Positions 7,979 through 16,506 of a DNA stretch of 39,714 bases are shown here, one piece after another. The stretch spans positions 1 to 39,714 of the forward strand of contig JAJYOH010000003.1 in NCBI GenBank assembly GCA_021796315.1, read 5' to 3'. This stretch comes from Chloroflexota bacterium (GTDB lineage: Bacteria; Chloroflexota; Anaerolineae; Anaerolineales; Villigracilaceae). The position numbers and the translations under genes were made by a program. Under the pieces are notes generated by a model that worked only from the letters and a program-made list of their open reading frames with translations, had not been told where the DNA came from and ran no database searches. Position 1 is the stretch's first letter. Every line of letters begins with the position of its first letter.

Positions 7979-8341
7979 TCAGCCGTTAGGGAAGGCTTTG
8001 CAAAATTCCTCCACCGCTTTGGGACCGTTGCGTTCCAGGCGTTTGTAAAACTGATCGCGTTCCTGGTTGCGGTAATCCAGCCGCTCCACGTGGAAAGGCG
8101 CCAGCCGCTCGCCCGCCCTGCGCCGCTTCGGAATTTGAGCGAAGTATTGGATGGCGTTTTCTACCGTGAAGTCGTGTTGAGACCAGATGTCGCTCAGGCG
8201 TGTGGGCATTCGATCCAAATCCCATAATGGGAAATCAAGCCCGCGACTGCCTGTCTTTGGGCTGGCTTCGAAATTCATCCACGGCTCGAATTTCTCGGGC
8301 GCGAAAGTGTCATAGTTGTAGCGGATTAACAGGTCATCCAT
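7979..8341 (-). CDS. Hypothetical 120-residue soluble protein
   Basis: I do not recognise the family. The protein is rich in aromatic and charged residues (DDLLIRYNYDTFAPEKFEPWMNF near the N-terminus, then LPLWDLDRM-like and HDFTVENAIQYFAQIP segments). It has no Cys-x-x-Cys motif, signal peptide or membrane segment. It ends 9 bases from nnrE, convergently, and starts opposite the NrtS-like gene. Codon use resembles the neighbours, so it is probably a real gene. Confidence 0.6.
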   Translation of the reverse strand: MDDLLIRYNYDTFAPEKFEPWMNFEASPKTGSRGLDFPLWDLDRMPTRLSDIWSQHDFTVENAIQYFAQIPKRRRAGERLAPFHVERLDYRNQERDQFYKRLERNGPKAVEEFCKAFPNG

Positions 8342-8516
8342 TTTGTCTGTCCTTCACGATGTCAGAGTTGTTGTATCGGCGATTATAAATGCGAAAGAAG
8401 ACCACTGAGCGCGGCAGATAAGTTGTAGGGCCGATATTCTTATCACAGATTGCCGTAAGGATTTGGGACGCATTCATATCCGCGAAGTGAACGCAGATCT
8501 TCAAAAGGACATCGAG

Positions 8517-8750
8517 ATGAAAGAATTCATTGCACTGTGCTTCACCAAGCCCGTCATCGAACGCGCCAGTCTCACTGCGCTGGTGGTGGGTGCGGTGCTA
8601 ATCATCATCAATCACGGCGATGCGCTTTTAAGAGGGCAGGTGGATGCCAACCGTTTGCTCAAAATCATCCTGACTGTATTCGTGCCCTATCTTGTATCCA
8701 CGACTTCCAGCGTCTCTGCCATTCTGAATATGAGGAAAGGGCAGTCGTGA
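8517..8750 (+). CDS. nrtS: NrtS-like small nitrate/nitrite transport protein
   Basis: A 77-residue protein with two membrane helices (ALVVGAVLIIINHGDALL and ILTVFVPYLVSTTSSVSAIL). The INHGD turn and KIILTVFVPYLVST match the NrtS family described in cyanobacteria as a small nitrate/nitrite transporter. I place the start at ATG 8517 after AAAGGA; the frame extends up to 8463. It lies 84 bases before thioredoxin on the same strand. Substrate is inferred from family membership only. Confidence 0.7.
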   Translation: MKEFIALCFTKPVIERASLTALVVGAVLIIINHGDALLRGQVDANRLLKIILTVFVPYLVSTTSSVSAILNMRKGQS

Positions 8751-8834
8751 CGGGGCAGGCCATCCTTTGATCAATACGGGTAAGAGAATCGCACGGGTTG
8801 TCCTCTTTATGGTTGAAGAAAAAGGAGAACCAAA

Positions 8835-9161
8835 ATGAATACACCCTTACATGTAAATGATGCTCAATTCGAAGCCGCAGTATTGAAATCGTCCACGCCC
8901 GTGGTTGTGGACTTCTGGGCGCCATGGTGCGGTCCGTGCAAGATGATCGCGCCTATGCTGGAAAAACTTGCTGGAGAATATGACGGAAGAGTAACCGTTG
9001 CCAAGGTCAACACGGATGAAAATCCCGAATGGGCCATGAGATATGGCGTGCGGGGAATTCCAACCTTGCTTTTCATTAAAGACGGACTGGTGAAGGACAC
9101 GATTGTTGGAGTCGCTCCCGCGCCGGCTATCAAAGCCAAAATGGACGGGTTGTTGAAATGA
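8835..9161 (+). CDS. trxA: Thioredoxin
   Basis: A canonical 108-residue thioredoxin with the [10 protein letters not shown] active site near residues 30-39, the buried Asp of VVVDFWA, cis-Pro in [12 protein letters not shown] and C-terminal helix. AAAGGAGA precedes ATG 8835. Its TGA stop overlaps the ATG of the DsrE-like gene (ATGA), so the two are translationally coupled. It probably supplies electrons to peroxidases and disulfide enzymes encoded nearby; no thioredoxin reductase is adjacent. Confidence 0.95.
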   Translation: MNTPLHVNDAQFEAAVLKSSTPVVVDFWAPWCGPCKMIAPMLEKLAGEYDGRVTVAKVNTDENPEWAMRYGVRGIPTLLFIKDGLVKDTIVGVAPAPAIKAKMDGLLK

Positions 9162-9517
9162 ACAAGGTTGCTCTGGTTGTTTTTGCCGAAAGTGAAGGCT
9201 CGCACTCTGACCTGGCCCGCGTCGTCAACACGTTGGAAGTTGCCAAAGAATTCAAGGACGGCGGAGATGAGGTAGAGATCATCTTTGATGGCGCCGGCGT
9301 CACATCCGCCGTAGCTCTTGCCGATCCAGAGAACAAGCGCCACCGTTTATACGGCGCCGTGCAAGATAAAGTCAGCGGTGTGTGCGCTTTTTGCGCCAAA
9401 GCCTTTGGAGTCTACGAAAAAGCGCAAGCGTTGAACATCCCATTGTTGGATGAGCACAACAAACACCCCAGCCTGCGAACGCGAGTGAACAAGGGCTACC
9501 AAGTCATCACTTTTTAG
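9158..9517 (+). CDS. DsrE-family protein
   Basis: A 119-residue protein of the DsrE/YchN fold: N-terminal strand [30 protein letters not shown], then [20 protein letters not shown] and the conserved cysteine segment [26 protein letters not shown], ending GYQVITF. The Cys-x-x-Cys may carry persulfide or act in disulfide exchange. Coupling to thioredoxin through a 4-base overlap supports a sulfur-transfer or thiol-redox role. Substrate unknown. Confidence 0.85.
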   Translation: MNKVALVVFAESEGSHSDLARVVNTLEVAKEFKDGGDEVEIIFDGAGVTSAVALADPENKRHRLYGAVQDKVSGVCAFCAKAFGVYEKAQALNIPLLDEHNKHPSLRTRVNKGYQVITF

Positions 9518-9530
9518 GTGAGACCGTCGC

Positions 9531-11267
9531 ATGGATATTTCAAGTCATAAATACGATGTCGCCATCATTGGCTCGGGCATTGGCGGTTCAACCCTGGCGA
9601 GCATTCTGGCTCGCCAGGGATTATCGGTCATCGTTTTCGAAGGCGGGCAGCATCCGAAGTTCGCGATTGGTGAATCGATGATTCTCGAAACCTCCGAGAT
9701 GATGCGCGCACTGGCGGAATTTTACGATGTGCCCGAGCTGGCCTATTTCAGTTCGGAAAATTATTTTCCATACGCAGGATATTCGCATGGAGTGAAGCGG
9801 CATTTTGGTTTCGTTCACCACGCGCTGGGACAGGAACAAGATATCCAACGGAGTCTGCAAGCCATCATTCCCAAACAACCCTACGGTCACGAGATGCACC
9901 TGTATCGCCAGGACACGGACTATTTTCTGACATCGGTTGCCATTTCTTATGGCGCGACGATCCTGCAAAACACGTTCGTCAGCGATGTAAACATACAGCC
10001 TGATGGCGTGAAAATCACAACCAGGAACGGATCCGTGTATCACGCAGAATATCTTGTAGATGCGGGAGGCTTTCGTTCGCTGGTCGCTGACAAGCTTGGC
10101 TGGCGTCATCATGAATTGCAGACACACACGCGTGCCATCTTTACCCACATGATCGATGTGCCTTGCTATAACGAGATCAGCGCGTCGGCAAGGGAATTCG
10201 ATGTCCCGTTCCGCTGGTCGGAGGGAACGCTTCATCATATCTTCAAGGGCGGCTGGTTGTGGATCATCCCGTTCAATAATCACCCCGATTCAACGAACCC
10301 ACTGTGCAGCGTCGGCTTGCAGATTGACCCGCGCATTTATCCTGCTCGCAACGATCTCTCGCCCGAGCAGGAGTTCTACGAATTCATCAACCAATTTCCA
10401 CAGCTGAAGGAACAGCTCCAGAACGCCAGAGCCGTTCGCAGCTGGGTCCGAGCCGAACGGCTTCAATTCTCATCACAGCATGTTGTCGGTGACCGCTTTG
10501 CCTTGCTTGGTCACGCGGCGGGATTCATTGATCCGCTTTATTCCAAAGGTTTGTACGTCACGCACATGACCGCGATGCTGCTCGCTGATTTGTTGCTCAA
10601 GGCAAAATCATCAGGCGATTATTCTGCGAATGCGTTTCAATCGTTGGAAAAACTCACATTGGATTACATCAAGATGCACGACAGACTGGCTGCCAACTCG
10701 ATCAAGTCGTGGTCGAACTATAAACTGTGGCGCGTGTACTCGGTGCAGTGGCTGTTGGGCGCATATCTCGAATATCTGATGTTGAGCATCACACGCATGA
10801 GATCGAAGACCCGTGAAGAATATCTTGCGCTATTGAAAGATAATAAACTTGCGGGCGGCGGATTCAGCCGCTTCTTCGAGATTCAAGAAAAGGTGGACGC
10901 GTTGTTCGAGCAGGTCAATCCCGATGATGAAGCCGACGTGGATCGCGTCGTCGCCGAGTCCCGCACTTTGTTTGCATCCTTTCGATGGCTGCCCAGACCT
11001 TTTCAAGCGGTCCTCGATGGCAAGAACCACCTGCCGAAAAATAAATTCCGTCTGACGCTCTTCAACCAACGCGACGGCTTCATGGGCGACGGCGAGTATC
11101 GCCAACATTTCTTCGGCGACATGTCCCTGCTCGAACTCGGCGTCAAGGGAGCATTGGATGCCGTCCGTTATTCAAAACCGTACTTGAATTGGAAGCGTCA
11201 TTCGCAAAATCGTTTGGCATGGCGATCGCCTTCACCCCTCTCCCGGTGGGAGAGGGGACGGGGGTGA
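9531..11267 (+). CDS. FAD-dependent oxidoreductase of the halogenase/geranylgeranyl-reductase-like superfamily
   Basis: The N-terminal Rossmann fold [17 protein letters not shown] and the [14 protein letters not shown] stretch place this 578-residue protein in the flavin-dependent halogenase-like group. GGWLWIIPF fits the W-x-W-x-I-P motif of that group, and [19 protein letters not shown] is the second FAD motif. Halogenation itself is not proven; the family also includes reductases and monooxygenases. It lies between DsrE-like and CDP-alcohol phosphatidyltransferase genes with short gaps, so a lipid-linked or isoprenoid substrate is possible. The last dozen residues ([13 protein letters not shown]) come from a palindromic repeat and are probably not native. 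Confidence 0.8.
   Translation: MDISSHKYDVAIIGSGIGGSTLASILARQGLSVIVFEGGQHPKFAIGESMILETSEMMRALAEFYDVPELAYFSSENYFPYAGYSHGVKRHFGFVHHALGQEQDIQRSLQAIIPKQPYGHEMHLYRQDTDYFLTSVAISYGATILQNTFVSDVNIQPDGVKITTRNGSVYHAEYLVDAGGFRSLVADKLGWRHHELQTHTRAIFTHMIDVPCYNEISASAREFDVPFRWSEGTLHHIFKGGWLWIIPFNNHPDSTNPLCSVGLQIDPRIYPARNDLSPEQEFYEFINQFPQLKEQLQNARAVRSWVRAERLQFSSQHVVGDRFALLGHAAGFIDPLYSKGLYVTHMTAMLLADLLLKAKSSGDYSANAFQSLEKLTLDYIKMHDRLAANSIKSWSNYKLWRVYSVQWLLGAYLEYLMLSITRMRSKTREEYLALLKDNKLAGGGFSRFFEIQEKVDALFEQVNPDDEADVDRVVAESRTLFASFRWLPRPFQAVLDGKNHLPKNKFRLTLFNQRDGFMGDGEYRQHFFGDMSLLELGVKGALDAVRYSKPYLNWKRHSQNRLAWRSPSPLSRWERGRG
11235..11257 (+). repeat. Palindromic repeat at the 3' end of the flavoprotein gene
   Basis: CCCCTCTCCC (11235-11244) pairs perfectly with GGGAGAGGGG (11248-11257) around GGT. 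It resembles dispersed repeats that encode the peptide [10 protein letters not shown] in many genomes. Here it supplies the C-terminus and stop of the flavoprotein. Confidence 0.7.
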
Positions 11268-11285
11268 GGGCTAGGATGAGGGCGC

Positions 11286-11810
11286 ATGTTTGATACATCC
11301 CTTCGCCGCTTCAAAGATCAAATCGGCATGCCTTTGGCAAAGCCAATGAACCGTATCTCGCCGATGATTATTTCCATGTTCGCACTCGTGGTTGGATTGC
11401 TTGCCAGCTATGCGGCATTCAAAGGACAATATCCTTTGGCGTTCGGACTCTGGATTCTCAACCGCGTGCTGGACGGCCTCGATGGCTTGATCGCGCGTCT
11501 GCATGGCAAGCAATCGGATTTCGGCGGATATGCCGACATCCTGACCGACTTCATTATCTACGCCTCGCTTCCCATTGGACTGGTAGCGGGCGCGGCCTCC
11601 GAGACGCGTTATCTCGCCTTGGCTTTTCTGCTGGCGGCCTTCTACGTCAACTCCGCCTCGTGGATGTATCTCTCCACCATCCTCGAAAAACGCGCTGCCC
11701 ACGGCGCTGGCACTCAAACAACAATCACCATGCCATCTGGCATCATCGGCGGGTTTGAAACCCTCGTGGCTTACGGGATATTCTTACTCTGTCCCGCTTA
11801 CATCACCTGA
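11286..11810 (+). CDS. CDP-alcohol phosphatidyltransferase family protein (YnjF-like), cut by in-frame TGA
   Basis: An integral membrane enzyme of phospholipid head-group transfer. The family signature D-x2-D-G-x2-A-R-x8-G-x3-D-x3-D is complete in DGLDGLIARLHGKQSDFGGYADILTD. The reading frame stops at TGA 11808-11810 after 174 residues, but the same frame continues for 25 codons with family-like sequence (SIFAALVFLTTLQRF), so the last helix would be lost. The TGA aligns with a Trp in the E. coli YnjF C-terminus as I recall it. It follows the flavoprotein gene by 18 bases. Confidence 0.82.
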   Translation: MFDTSLRRFKDQIGMPLAKPMNRISPMIISMFALVVGLLASYAAFKGQYPLAFGLWILNRVLDGLDGLIARLHGKQSDFGGYADILTDFIIYASLPIGLVAGAASETRYLALAFLLAAFYVNSASWMYLSTILEKRAAHGAGTQTTITMPSGIIGGFETLVAYGIFLLCPAYIT

Positions 11811-11888
11811 CTGTTTTCCATCTTTGCCGCTTTGGTTTTCCTCACCACCCTTCAACGTTTCGTTTGGGCAAAACGCAATTTGACCTGA
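11808..11888 (+). other. In-frame continuation of the YnjF-like gene beyond TGA
   Basis: Codons after TGA 11808 encode LFSIFAALVFLTTL, QRFVWAKRNLT and then a second TGA. This is the expected last membrane helix of the family. I see no SECIS-like hairpin after the first TGA, so a nonsense mutation, sequencing error or stop read-through is likelier than selenocysteine. Confidence 0.65.
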
Positions 11889-11919
11889 CACTTAAAACTT
11901 TGCACATGACACTTAAAAC
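11886..11919 (+). repeat. Short direct repeat at the start of the Prx-like gene
   Basis: TGACACTTAAAAC occurs at 11886-11898 and 11907-11919, exactly 21 bases apart and in the same frame. The second copy covers the start region of the Prx-like gene. It looks like a local 21-base duplication. Confidence 0.55.
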
Positions 11920-12454
11920 AAACAGACCCGCCCCCAATTTCACCCTCGCATCTGTCGATGGCAGACAAGTTACGCTCAATGAAGTTCTAAGAAGCGGCAA
12001 TCATGTCTTGCTCGTCTTCCTCCGTCATCTGGGTTGAATACCCTGCCGCGAACATGCCGCACAGTTGTGCGCCCACCAGGAAGAATTCAAAAGACTCAAC
12101 ACGCGCGTCTTCATCGTTTCCTTTGGAACCTTGCCAGCAGTCCAGCAATGGATGAAGGAAGTTTGTAGCACCTTCGACATTCTGCTCGACCGCGACCGTG
12201 TTGTCTACAAAGCCTACCAACTCGAACGCTCGCGCCTGCGTTCACGGCATCCACGCGTGGTGTGGATGTACATCAAACGCTGGTTCCAACATGGCGAGTT
12301 CTACACCTCGCACGGCGATGACACATCCCAACTTGGCGGCGACTTCATCGTGGATGAAAACGGAATACTGCAAATGGTTCATCCCAGCCGCGACCCCGTC
12401 GACAGGCCATCGGTGGACGACTTGGTCAAGGTGTTGGAAAAGATAAATCCATGA
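11906..12454 (+). CDS. Peroxiredoxin-like selenoprotein (U-x-x-C), TGA read as Sec44
   Basis: A thioredoxin-fold AhpC/TSA-type protein of 182 residues. From ATG 11906 the frame reads NRPAPNFTLASVDGRQVTL, VLLVFLRHLG, then TGA at 12035-12037, then IPCREHAAQL and a full C-terminal domain ending at 12454. The family motif is FLRHxGCxxCREHxAQL, so TGA replaces the first (peroxidatic-position) Cys and Cys47 is the partner. No other lesion is present. A hairpin with its loop 26 bases after the TGA can serve as SECIS. Expected role: peroxide or disulfide reduction, probably with thioredoxin encoded upstream. The start lacks a clear ribosome site. Confidence 0.85.
12058..12071 (+). promoter_or_regulatory. 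Candidate SECIS hairpin for the Prx-like selenoprotein
   Basis: CGCAC (12058-12062) pairs with GUGCG (12067-12071) around AGUU. The loop begins 26 bases after the TGA and has G in its second position, fitting bacterial SECIS rules. The stem is shorter than that of the AhpD-like gene. Confidence 0.6.
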
Positions 12455-12479
12455 ACACAGCCCTCTGCGTCTGTATTCA
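12452..12479. terminator. Possible hairpin between convergent Prx-like and merA genes
   Basis: TGAACACAG (12452-12460, including the stop codon) pairs with CTGTATTCA (12471-12479) with one mismatch. No clear U-run follows, so terminator function is uncertain. Confidence 0.3.
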
Positions 12480-12520
12480 GTGGTCAAATCCCATTTCCGC
12501 CGCTCGCTGATAACTGCATC

Positions 12521-13954
12521 TCATTCTGCACAACAAGACAACTTGGCAGGATCCTTGAAATACGAAATCGCCGCGATCTTTAGCGCCTCCGCTATGGTGG
12601 GATAGACGTGGATCATGTCAATGAAATCCTCCAGTTTGGCGTGGAAGCGCATCCCCATCGCCGCCTCGTGAATGACCTCGCCCGCGTTCGGCATCACCAG
12701 CGATACGCCTTTGACTTCCTGTGTGTCACGATCAATCACGATCTTGGCAATTCCGTCCGTTTGATGGGTCGCACCTGCACGGGGAACATACTCCAGCGGA
12801 ATCGTCCCGCACCAACAGCGCACGCCGGAGCCGACAACTTCTTCATCCGTCTGCCCAACGACCGCTACCTGCGGGTCGGTGAAGATGACGCGCGGGATAA
12901 CGCGGTGATCCACTTTGCGATGTGCGTTCGACAAAGCATTCATCGCTGCGATCACCCCATCGTGCGCGCCGACGGGCGTGGCGGGCTGGCTGTCCGTCTG
13001 ATTGCCGATCACGTCGCCTGCCGCCCAGATATTCGGGATGTTCGTTTGCAATTCGTCATTCACTTTCACGTAGCCGTGTTCATCCAACTGCACACCGACT
13101 TTATCCAGACCAATGCCGTCCGTGTTCGGTTTCCTGCCTGTTGCGATGAGCAGTTTCTGCGCGCTGAAGGTTTGAGTCTTGCCGCTCACGTTTGCCGTCA
13201 CTTCGATTTCGTTTTCGGATTTCGGCGAAACGCGCGTCACCTGCGCTTCGGTGGCGATGTTTACACCTTCCTTGCGCAAGATGAATGTCAGCGTGTCGGA
13301 GACTTCAGGTTCATAACACGGTAGGATAACGGGACTGCGCTCCAAAATCGTGACCTTCGTCCCGAAGCGCTGGAACATCTGCCCCAGTTCGAGCGCGATG
13401 TAGCCCGCGCCGACGATAATCATTGACTCGGGCAGTTCGGTCAATTCCATCGCTTCGCCCGTCGTCAGCAAATCGGACGTGAGATAAGGCACATCGTCCA
13501 AGCCTTCAATTGTCGGGATGGTTGGCCGCGTCCCCGTCGCGACGAGAATCTGGTCGCCGCTTAACGAGGCATCTCCCACGCGGACAGTGTGCGCATCCAG
13601 CAATTCCGCCTTGCCTTCGAAGACTTTGATGCTGTCGTCATCGGTCACGATGGACTGGTATTTCTTGCCGCGATAGACTTCGACGACTTCCTGCTTTTGG
13701 GCGATGAGTTCAGCGAAGTTCACGTCCATTTTGACGGGTTCGAGCCCAGGGTAGCGCGGGTGTGCCGCCTCCCAGACGATGCGCGCCGCTTCGATGAGAT
13801 TCTTGCTCGGCAGGCAGCCGCGATTGACGCAGGTCCCGCCGAGAGTCCTCATTTCGGTCATGGCAGCAGTCTTGCCCAGTTCTGCGGCGCGGATCGCCGC
13901 CGCAAAGGCGGTGGAGCCGGAGCCTAAAATCACAAGGTCGAATTGATTCGTCAT
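12521..13954 (-). CDS. merA: Mercuric reductase (MerA), core form without N-terminal HMA domain
   Basis: This FAD- and NADPH-dependent enzyme reduces Hg(II) to Hg(0). The 477-residue class I disulfide oxidoreductase has FAD motif [17 protein letters not shown], redox pair in [16 protein letters not shown] (Cys42, Cys47), NAD(P) motif [10 protein letters not shown], and FAD motif [11 protein letters not shown]. The C-terminus LSCCAE carries the vicinal Cys pair that receives Hg(II), which separates MerA from lipoamide dehydrogenase. ATG 13954 has GGAGG 5 bases upstream; an ATG four codons earlier is less likely. It is the third gene of a merR-permease-merA unit. No merT, merP or merB is seen. 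Confidence 0.9.
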   Translation of the reverse strand: MTNQFDLVILGSGSTAFAAAIRAAELGKTAAMTEMRTLGGTCVNRGCLPSKNLIEAARIVWEAAHPRYPGLEPVKMDVNFAELIAQKQEVVEVYRGKKYQSIVTDDDSIKVFEGKAELLDAHTVRVGDASLSGDQILVATGTRPTIPTIEGLDDVPYLTSDLLTTGEAMELTELPESMIIVGAGYIALELGQMFQRFGTKVTILERSPVILPCYEPEVSDTLTFILRKEGVNIATEAQVTRVSPKSENEIEVTANVSGKTQTFSAQKLLIATGRKPNTDGIGLDKVGVQLDEHGYVKVNDELQTNIPNIWAAGDVIGNQTDSQPATPVGAHDGVIAAMNALSNAHRKVDHRVIPRVIFTDPQVAVVGQTDEEVVGSGVRCWCGTIPLEYVPRAGATHQTDGIAKIVIDRDTQEVKGVSLVMPNAGEVIHEAAMGMRFHAKLEDFIDMIHVYPTIAEALKIAAISYFKDPAKLSCCAE

Positions 13955-13981
13955 TTGAACCTCCATTTCAAATTCAAAAGT

Positions 13982-14851
13982 TTACAATGCAAGCAAGATC
14001 GCGCCCGCCACCATCAGCGCGGAAGCGGGCAATCGTTGGGCCAATCCGTGCTCTTTGAGAAACAGAAAACTCCACAGCAGGGTCATCAGCGTGCTGAGTT
14101 TGAAAAGCGTGGTCACGTATCCGACGAAACCCAGGCTGAACGCGGTGTATCCCAAAACGGGCGCAATGCCTGCGATCAGTCCCGCCAGAAAGAATGCGCG
14201 GCGATGAAGAAGGAGCTTTCCAACAGATGCCCTGCCGCGCGCCACGGCCGCTGGGGTTAACGAGATGAACAAAAGAGTCTCCACGGCAAGCGCCGTCAAT
14301 TGCGGGCTTTCCGGATTCGTATGCAGAATAGCGGTCTTCTCGAAGATGGGCGTGATCGCCCACAACAGGCCTGCCAGCAGGACGAGCGCGACGGCGGGCG
14401 TGAGTGCAAGCGACTTGAACGGCGCAAACCAACCTGCACCTGGTTCGCGATTAAGCCAGTACGCGCCCGAGATGACCAGCCCCACGCCGAGCCAACCCCG
14501 CGCAGAGGGTATTTCGCCCAACGAGACGGCAGAGATCAACACGGTGAACACGGGGCTAAAAATCAACAACGGCGTGACCAGCGAAACGTTCGCCAGTTTC
14601 AACGCCCGCGTCGAGGCCAGGTGCGCCACAGCATTCAACCCTGCCGATCCGAACACACCCAGTGCGAAGAGCCAGTCGAGGCGGGGAAACCGCGGTGTGA
14701 GGGCAAGAGTAAAAAGAGCCAATAACGGCAATGCCAGCCAGGTCACTCCCCACACCACCACGATCACGTCTGCATCTTTCAACATTTGCTTGTAGAGAAT
14801 GGGGTTGAAAGAAGTCAGCGCCGCCGCACCCAGGGCGAAAACAACCCACAT
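13982..14851 (-). CDS. DMT-superfamily (EamA) membrane permease
   Basis: A 289-residue protein with about ten membrane helices in two EamA repeats. The first repeat includes VIVVVWGVTWLALPLLALFT and NAVAHLASTRALKLANVSLV; the second ends in FKLSTLMTLLWSFLFLKEHG and ALMVAGAILLAL. Members export metabolites or metals. It starts 4 bases after merR and ends 27 bases before merA, so it is in the mercury-type unit, where merT would be expected. Whether it moves Hg or another metal or thiol conjugate is not shown by sequence. Confidence 0.8.
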   Translation of the reverse strand: MWVVFALGAAALTSFNPILYKQMLKDADVIVVVWGVTWLALPLLALFTLALTPRFPRLDWLFALGVFGSAGLNAVAHLASTRALKLANVSLVTPLLIFSPVFTVLISAVSLGEIPSARGWLGVGLVISGAYWLNREPGAGWFAPFKSLALTPAVALVLLAGLLWAITPIFEKTAILHTNPESPQLTALAVETLLFISLTPAAVARGRASVGKLLLHRRAFFLAGLIAGIAPVLGYTAFSLGFVGYVTTLFKLSTLMTLLWSFLFLKEHGLAQRLPASALMVAGAILLAL

Positions 14852-14855
14852 TTTC

Positions 14856-15266
14856 CTATCCTTTGGCGTGTTCGCTCACCAGGTGACAGACACAATTTTT
14901 ACCGTCCACGTCATCGGTGGGAAAAGTCAGTCCCAAGGCATGCAAGGCGCGCAGGTCACGTTCCAGTCGCTGCAATTCACGAATGCGTTCAGCGATTTCA
15001 TCCGCCTTGTGTTCCAGCCGTTCCAACAGAACGCGGCAGGGTGCTTCGCGGTGGTCGCGCAACGCAAGGATTTCGCGGATTTCCTCCAGCGAAAGATCGA
15101 GCCGCCGCGCCCCTGCGACGAGGCGCAATCGCTCCACGTCCCGCTCGCCGTACCGGCGATAATTGTTCTCGCCGCGCGCGGGGTGGGGAAGCAAGCCGAT
15201 TTCCTCGTAGTAGCGAATCGTCCTGGCAGATACGCCCGTTGTTTGCGCCAACTCTTGAATTTTCAT
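14856..15266 (-). CDS. merR: MerR-family metal-responsive transcription regulator
   Basis: A 136-residue activator with the N-terminal winged helix (KIQELAQTTGVSARTIRYYEEIGLLPH), a long dimerisation helix and C-terminal metal ligands. Cys77 (EAPCR), Cys125 and Cys127 (KNCVCH) parallel the Cys-x-Cys loop and single Cys of MerR/ZntR types, so thiol-binding metals such as Hg, Zn, Cd or Pb are candidates. It is the first gene of the unit and a MerR-type operator lies just upstream, implying autoregulation. The adjacent merA favours Hg(II). Confidence 0.88.
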   Translation of the reverse strand: MKIQELAQTTGVSARTIRYYEEIGLLPHPARGENNYRRYGERDVERLRLVAGARRLDLSLEEIREILALRDHREAPCRVLLERLEHKADEIAERIRELQRLERDLRALHALGLTFPTDDVDGKNCVCHLVSEHAKG

Positions 15267-15312
15267 CGCGGCTCCTGCACACTTGCGACATGAAAGTCGC
15301 CGTACGGATTAA

Positions 15313-15343
15313 AGTGTACACCTTCCAGCAACTGGAATGTCAA
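15313..15343 (-). promoter_or_regulatory. MerR-type promoter and operator with 19-bp spacer
   Basis: On the minus strand TTGACA (15338-15343) and TACACT (15313-15318) are 19 bases apart, the over-long spacer that MerR proteins untwist. The spacer holds a perfect dyad, TTCCAG (15323-15328) and CTGGAA (15332-15337). The start codon of merR lies about 46 bases downstream. It slightly overlaps the 3' end of the ABC ATPase gene. Confidence 0.88.
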
Positions 15344-16395
15344 GACTCAATTTCAAATATATACTCCCTCGGAAAATTCACGTATACCCGTTCGCCATGC
15401 GGGAACATGGGCGCGGGCATGGACATGCGGGCGCGCACGCTGGTCCCATTGACCGCCACCTGATATTCCACGTATTCGCCGCGAAAGACGCAATCGCTCA
15501 CCACGGCCGGCATGGATTGTTCACAGCTGTCCTCTTGCACGCGGATATGTTCAGGACGAATCGCAAATATTTTTTCGTAGGTCGGATTGGCAATCCGACC
15601 TACGAAACCACCCGCTTCGTTCTGGACTTTGACCCTGCGACCCTGCTCAGGGTAAAGCTGATCGCCGTTCAAGAAGGTGGATACGCCCATGAACTTTGCT
15701 GCCGATATGTTCGGTGGATGATGAAACAATTTCTCCGGTGAGTCCGTTGCAATGGCTTCGCCGTTCGACAACAACGTCATGCGATCCGACACGGCCATGG
15801 CCTCGCTCAAATCATGTGTCACAAAAATTGTGGTCACGCCCAGTTCGCACTGAATGGCCCGGATGGCTTCCTGTAGGTTAATCCGCACAGATGTATCGAG
15901 GCTGTTCAGCGGCTCGTCGAGCAGGAGCAATTGGGGTCTCGTGACCAAAGCGCGCGCCAACGCCACGCGTTGTCCCTCCCCGCCAGAGAGTTGACCCGGC
16001 TTACGTTTCTCGATGCCAGGCAATTTGATCAGTTCCAACATTCGCTTCACTTCAGCGCGGACCGTGTGTGAGGATAAGCCTTTCACCTTTAAGCCAAAAC
16101 CGATGTTCTCTTCCACGTTCAAAAACGGAAATAGATATGATTTTTGGAACATCAGGATTGCGCCGCGCTTGTTCGGTGAAACGTCGAGGATGGATAAACC
16201 ATCGAATTGGATATCGCCGCTGTCAGGTCGTTCGATGCCGGCAATGAGCTTCAGCAGAGTCGACTTTCCCGAACCCGAAGGCCCCAGCAAAGCGACCATC
16301 TCGCCGTCATGTACAGATAGAGAAAAATTCTTCAAAACAGGCGCAGGTTGATTGGGGTAGGTTTTGGTGAGGGAAATGATGTTTACGGTTGTCAT
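15340..16395 (-). CDS. ynjD: ABC transporter ATP-binding protein (YnjD-like)
   Basis: This cytoplasmic ATPase drives the importer formed with the two permeases and lipoprotein upstream. Walker A is GPSGSGKST, the signature LSGGEGQRVALARAL, Walker B LLLLDEP and the switch His is in FVTHD. The 351 residues include a C-terminal TOBE-like domain (FAIRPEHIRVQED, VAVNGTSVRARM). The segment VGRIANPTYEK in that domain is encoded by a 35-base palindrome and is probably an insertion. A 112-base gap holding a repeat separates it from the permease gene. Substrate unknown. Confidence 0.9.
   Translation of the reverse strand: MTTVNIISLTKTYPNQPAPVLKNFSLSVHDGEMVALLGPSGSGKSTLLKLIAGIERPDSGDIQFDGLSILDVSPNKRGAILMFQKSYLFPFLNVEENIGFGLKVKGLSSHTVRAEVKRMLELIKLPGIEKRKPGQLSGGEGQRVALARALVTRPQLLLLDEPLNSLDTSVRINLQEAIRAIQCELGVTTIFVTHDLSEAMAVSDRMTLLSNGEAIATDSPEKLFHHPPNISAAKFMGVSTFLNGDQLYPEQGRRVKVQNEAGGFVGRIANPTYEKIFAIRPEHIRVQEDSCEQSMPAVVSDCVFRGEYVEYQVAVNGTSVRARMSMPAPMFPHGERVYVNFPREYIFEIES
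15573..15607 (-). repeat. Perfect palindromic repeat inserted in the ABC ATPase gene
   Basis: TTTCGTAGGTCGGATT (15573-15588) pairs perfectly with 15592-15607 around a 3-base loop. It keeps the reading frame and encodes VGRIANPTYE, a peptide typical of dispersed palindromic repeats. Confidence 0.8.
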
Positions 16396-16407
16396 TGAAA
16401 TACCTTT

Positions 16408-16502
16408 ATGTCATTGCGAGCGAAGCGAAACAATCTCCAAGTTACAGGATTGACTCAAACAACAGGAGATTGCTTCGACGCTTCGCGTCTCGCAATGACA
16501 TG
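16408..16502. repeat. Intergenic inverted repeat (TCATTGCGAGCGAAGCGA type)
   Basis: The left arm at 16408-16438 (ATGTCATTGCGAGCGAAGCG onward to CAATCTCC) is matched by an inverted right arm at 16465-16502 (GGAGATTGCTTCG to CGCAATGACAT) with a few mismatches. This motif is a well-known dispersed bacterial repeat. It lies between the permease and ATPase genes. Confidence 0.75.
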
Positions 16503-16506
16503 CAAG

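Noticed and set aside
11808..11888. Fourth selenoprotein in the YnjF-like gene
   Set aside because: The TGA aligns with Trp, no Cys partner is nearby and no hairpin of SECIS type follows.
4467..12037. UGA recoded to Trp or Cys genome-wide
   Set aside because: Several intact genes end with TGA at the proper family length (for example thioredoxin at 9159-9161 and the YnjD/ndh neighbours), so UGA is a normal stop.
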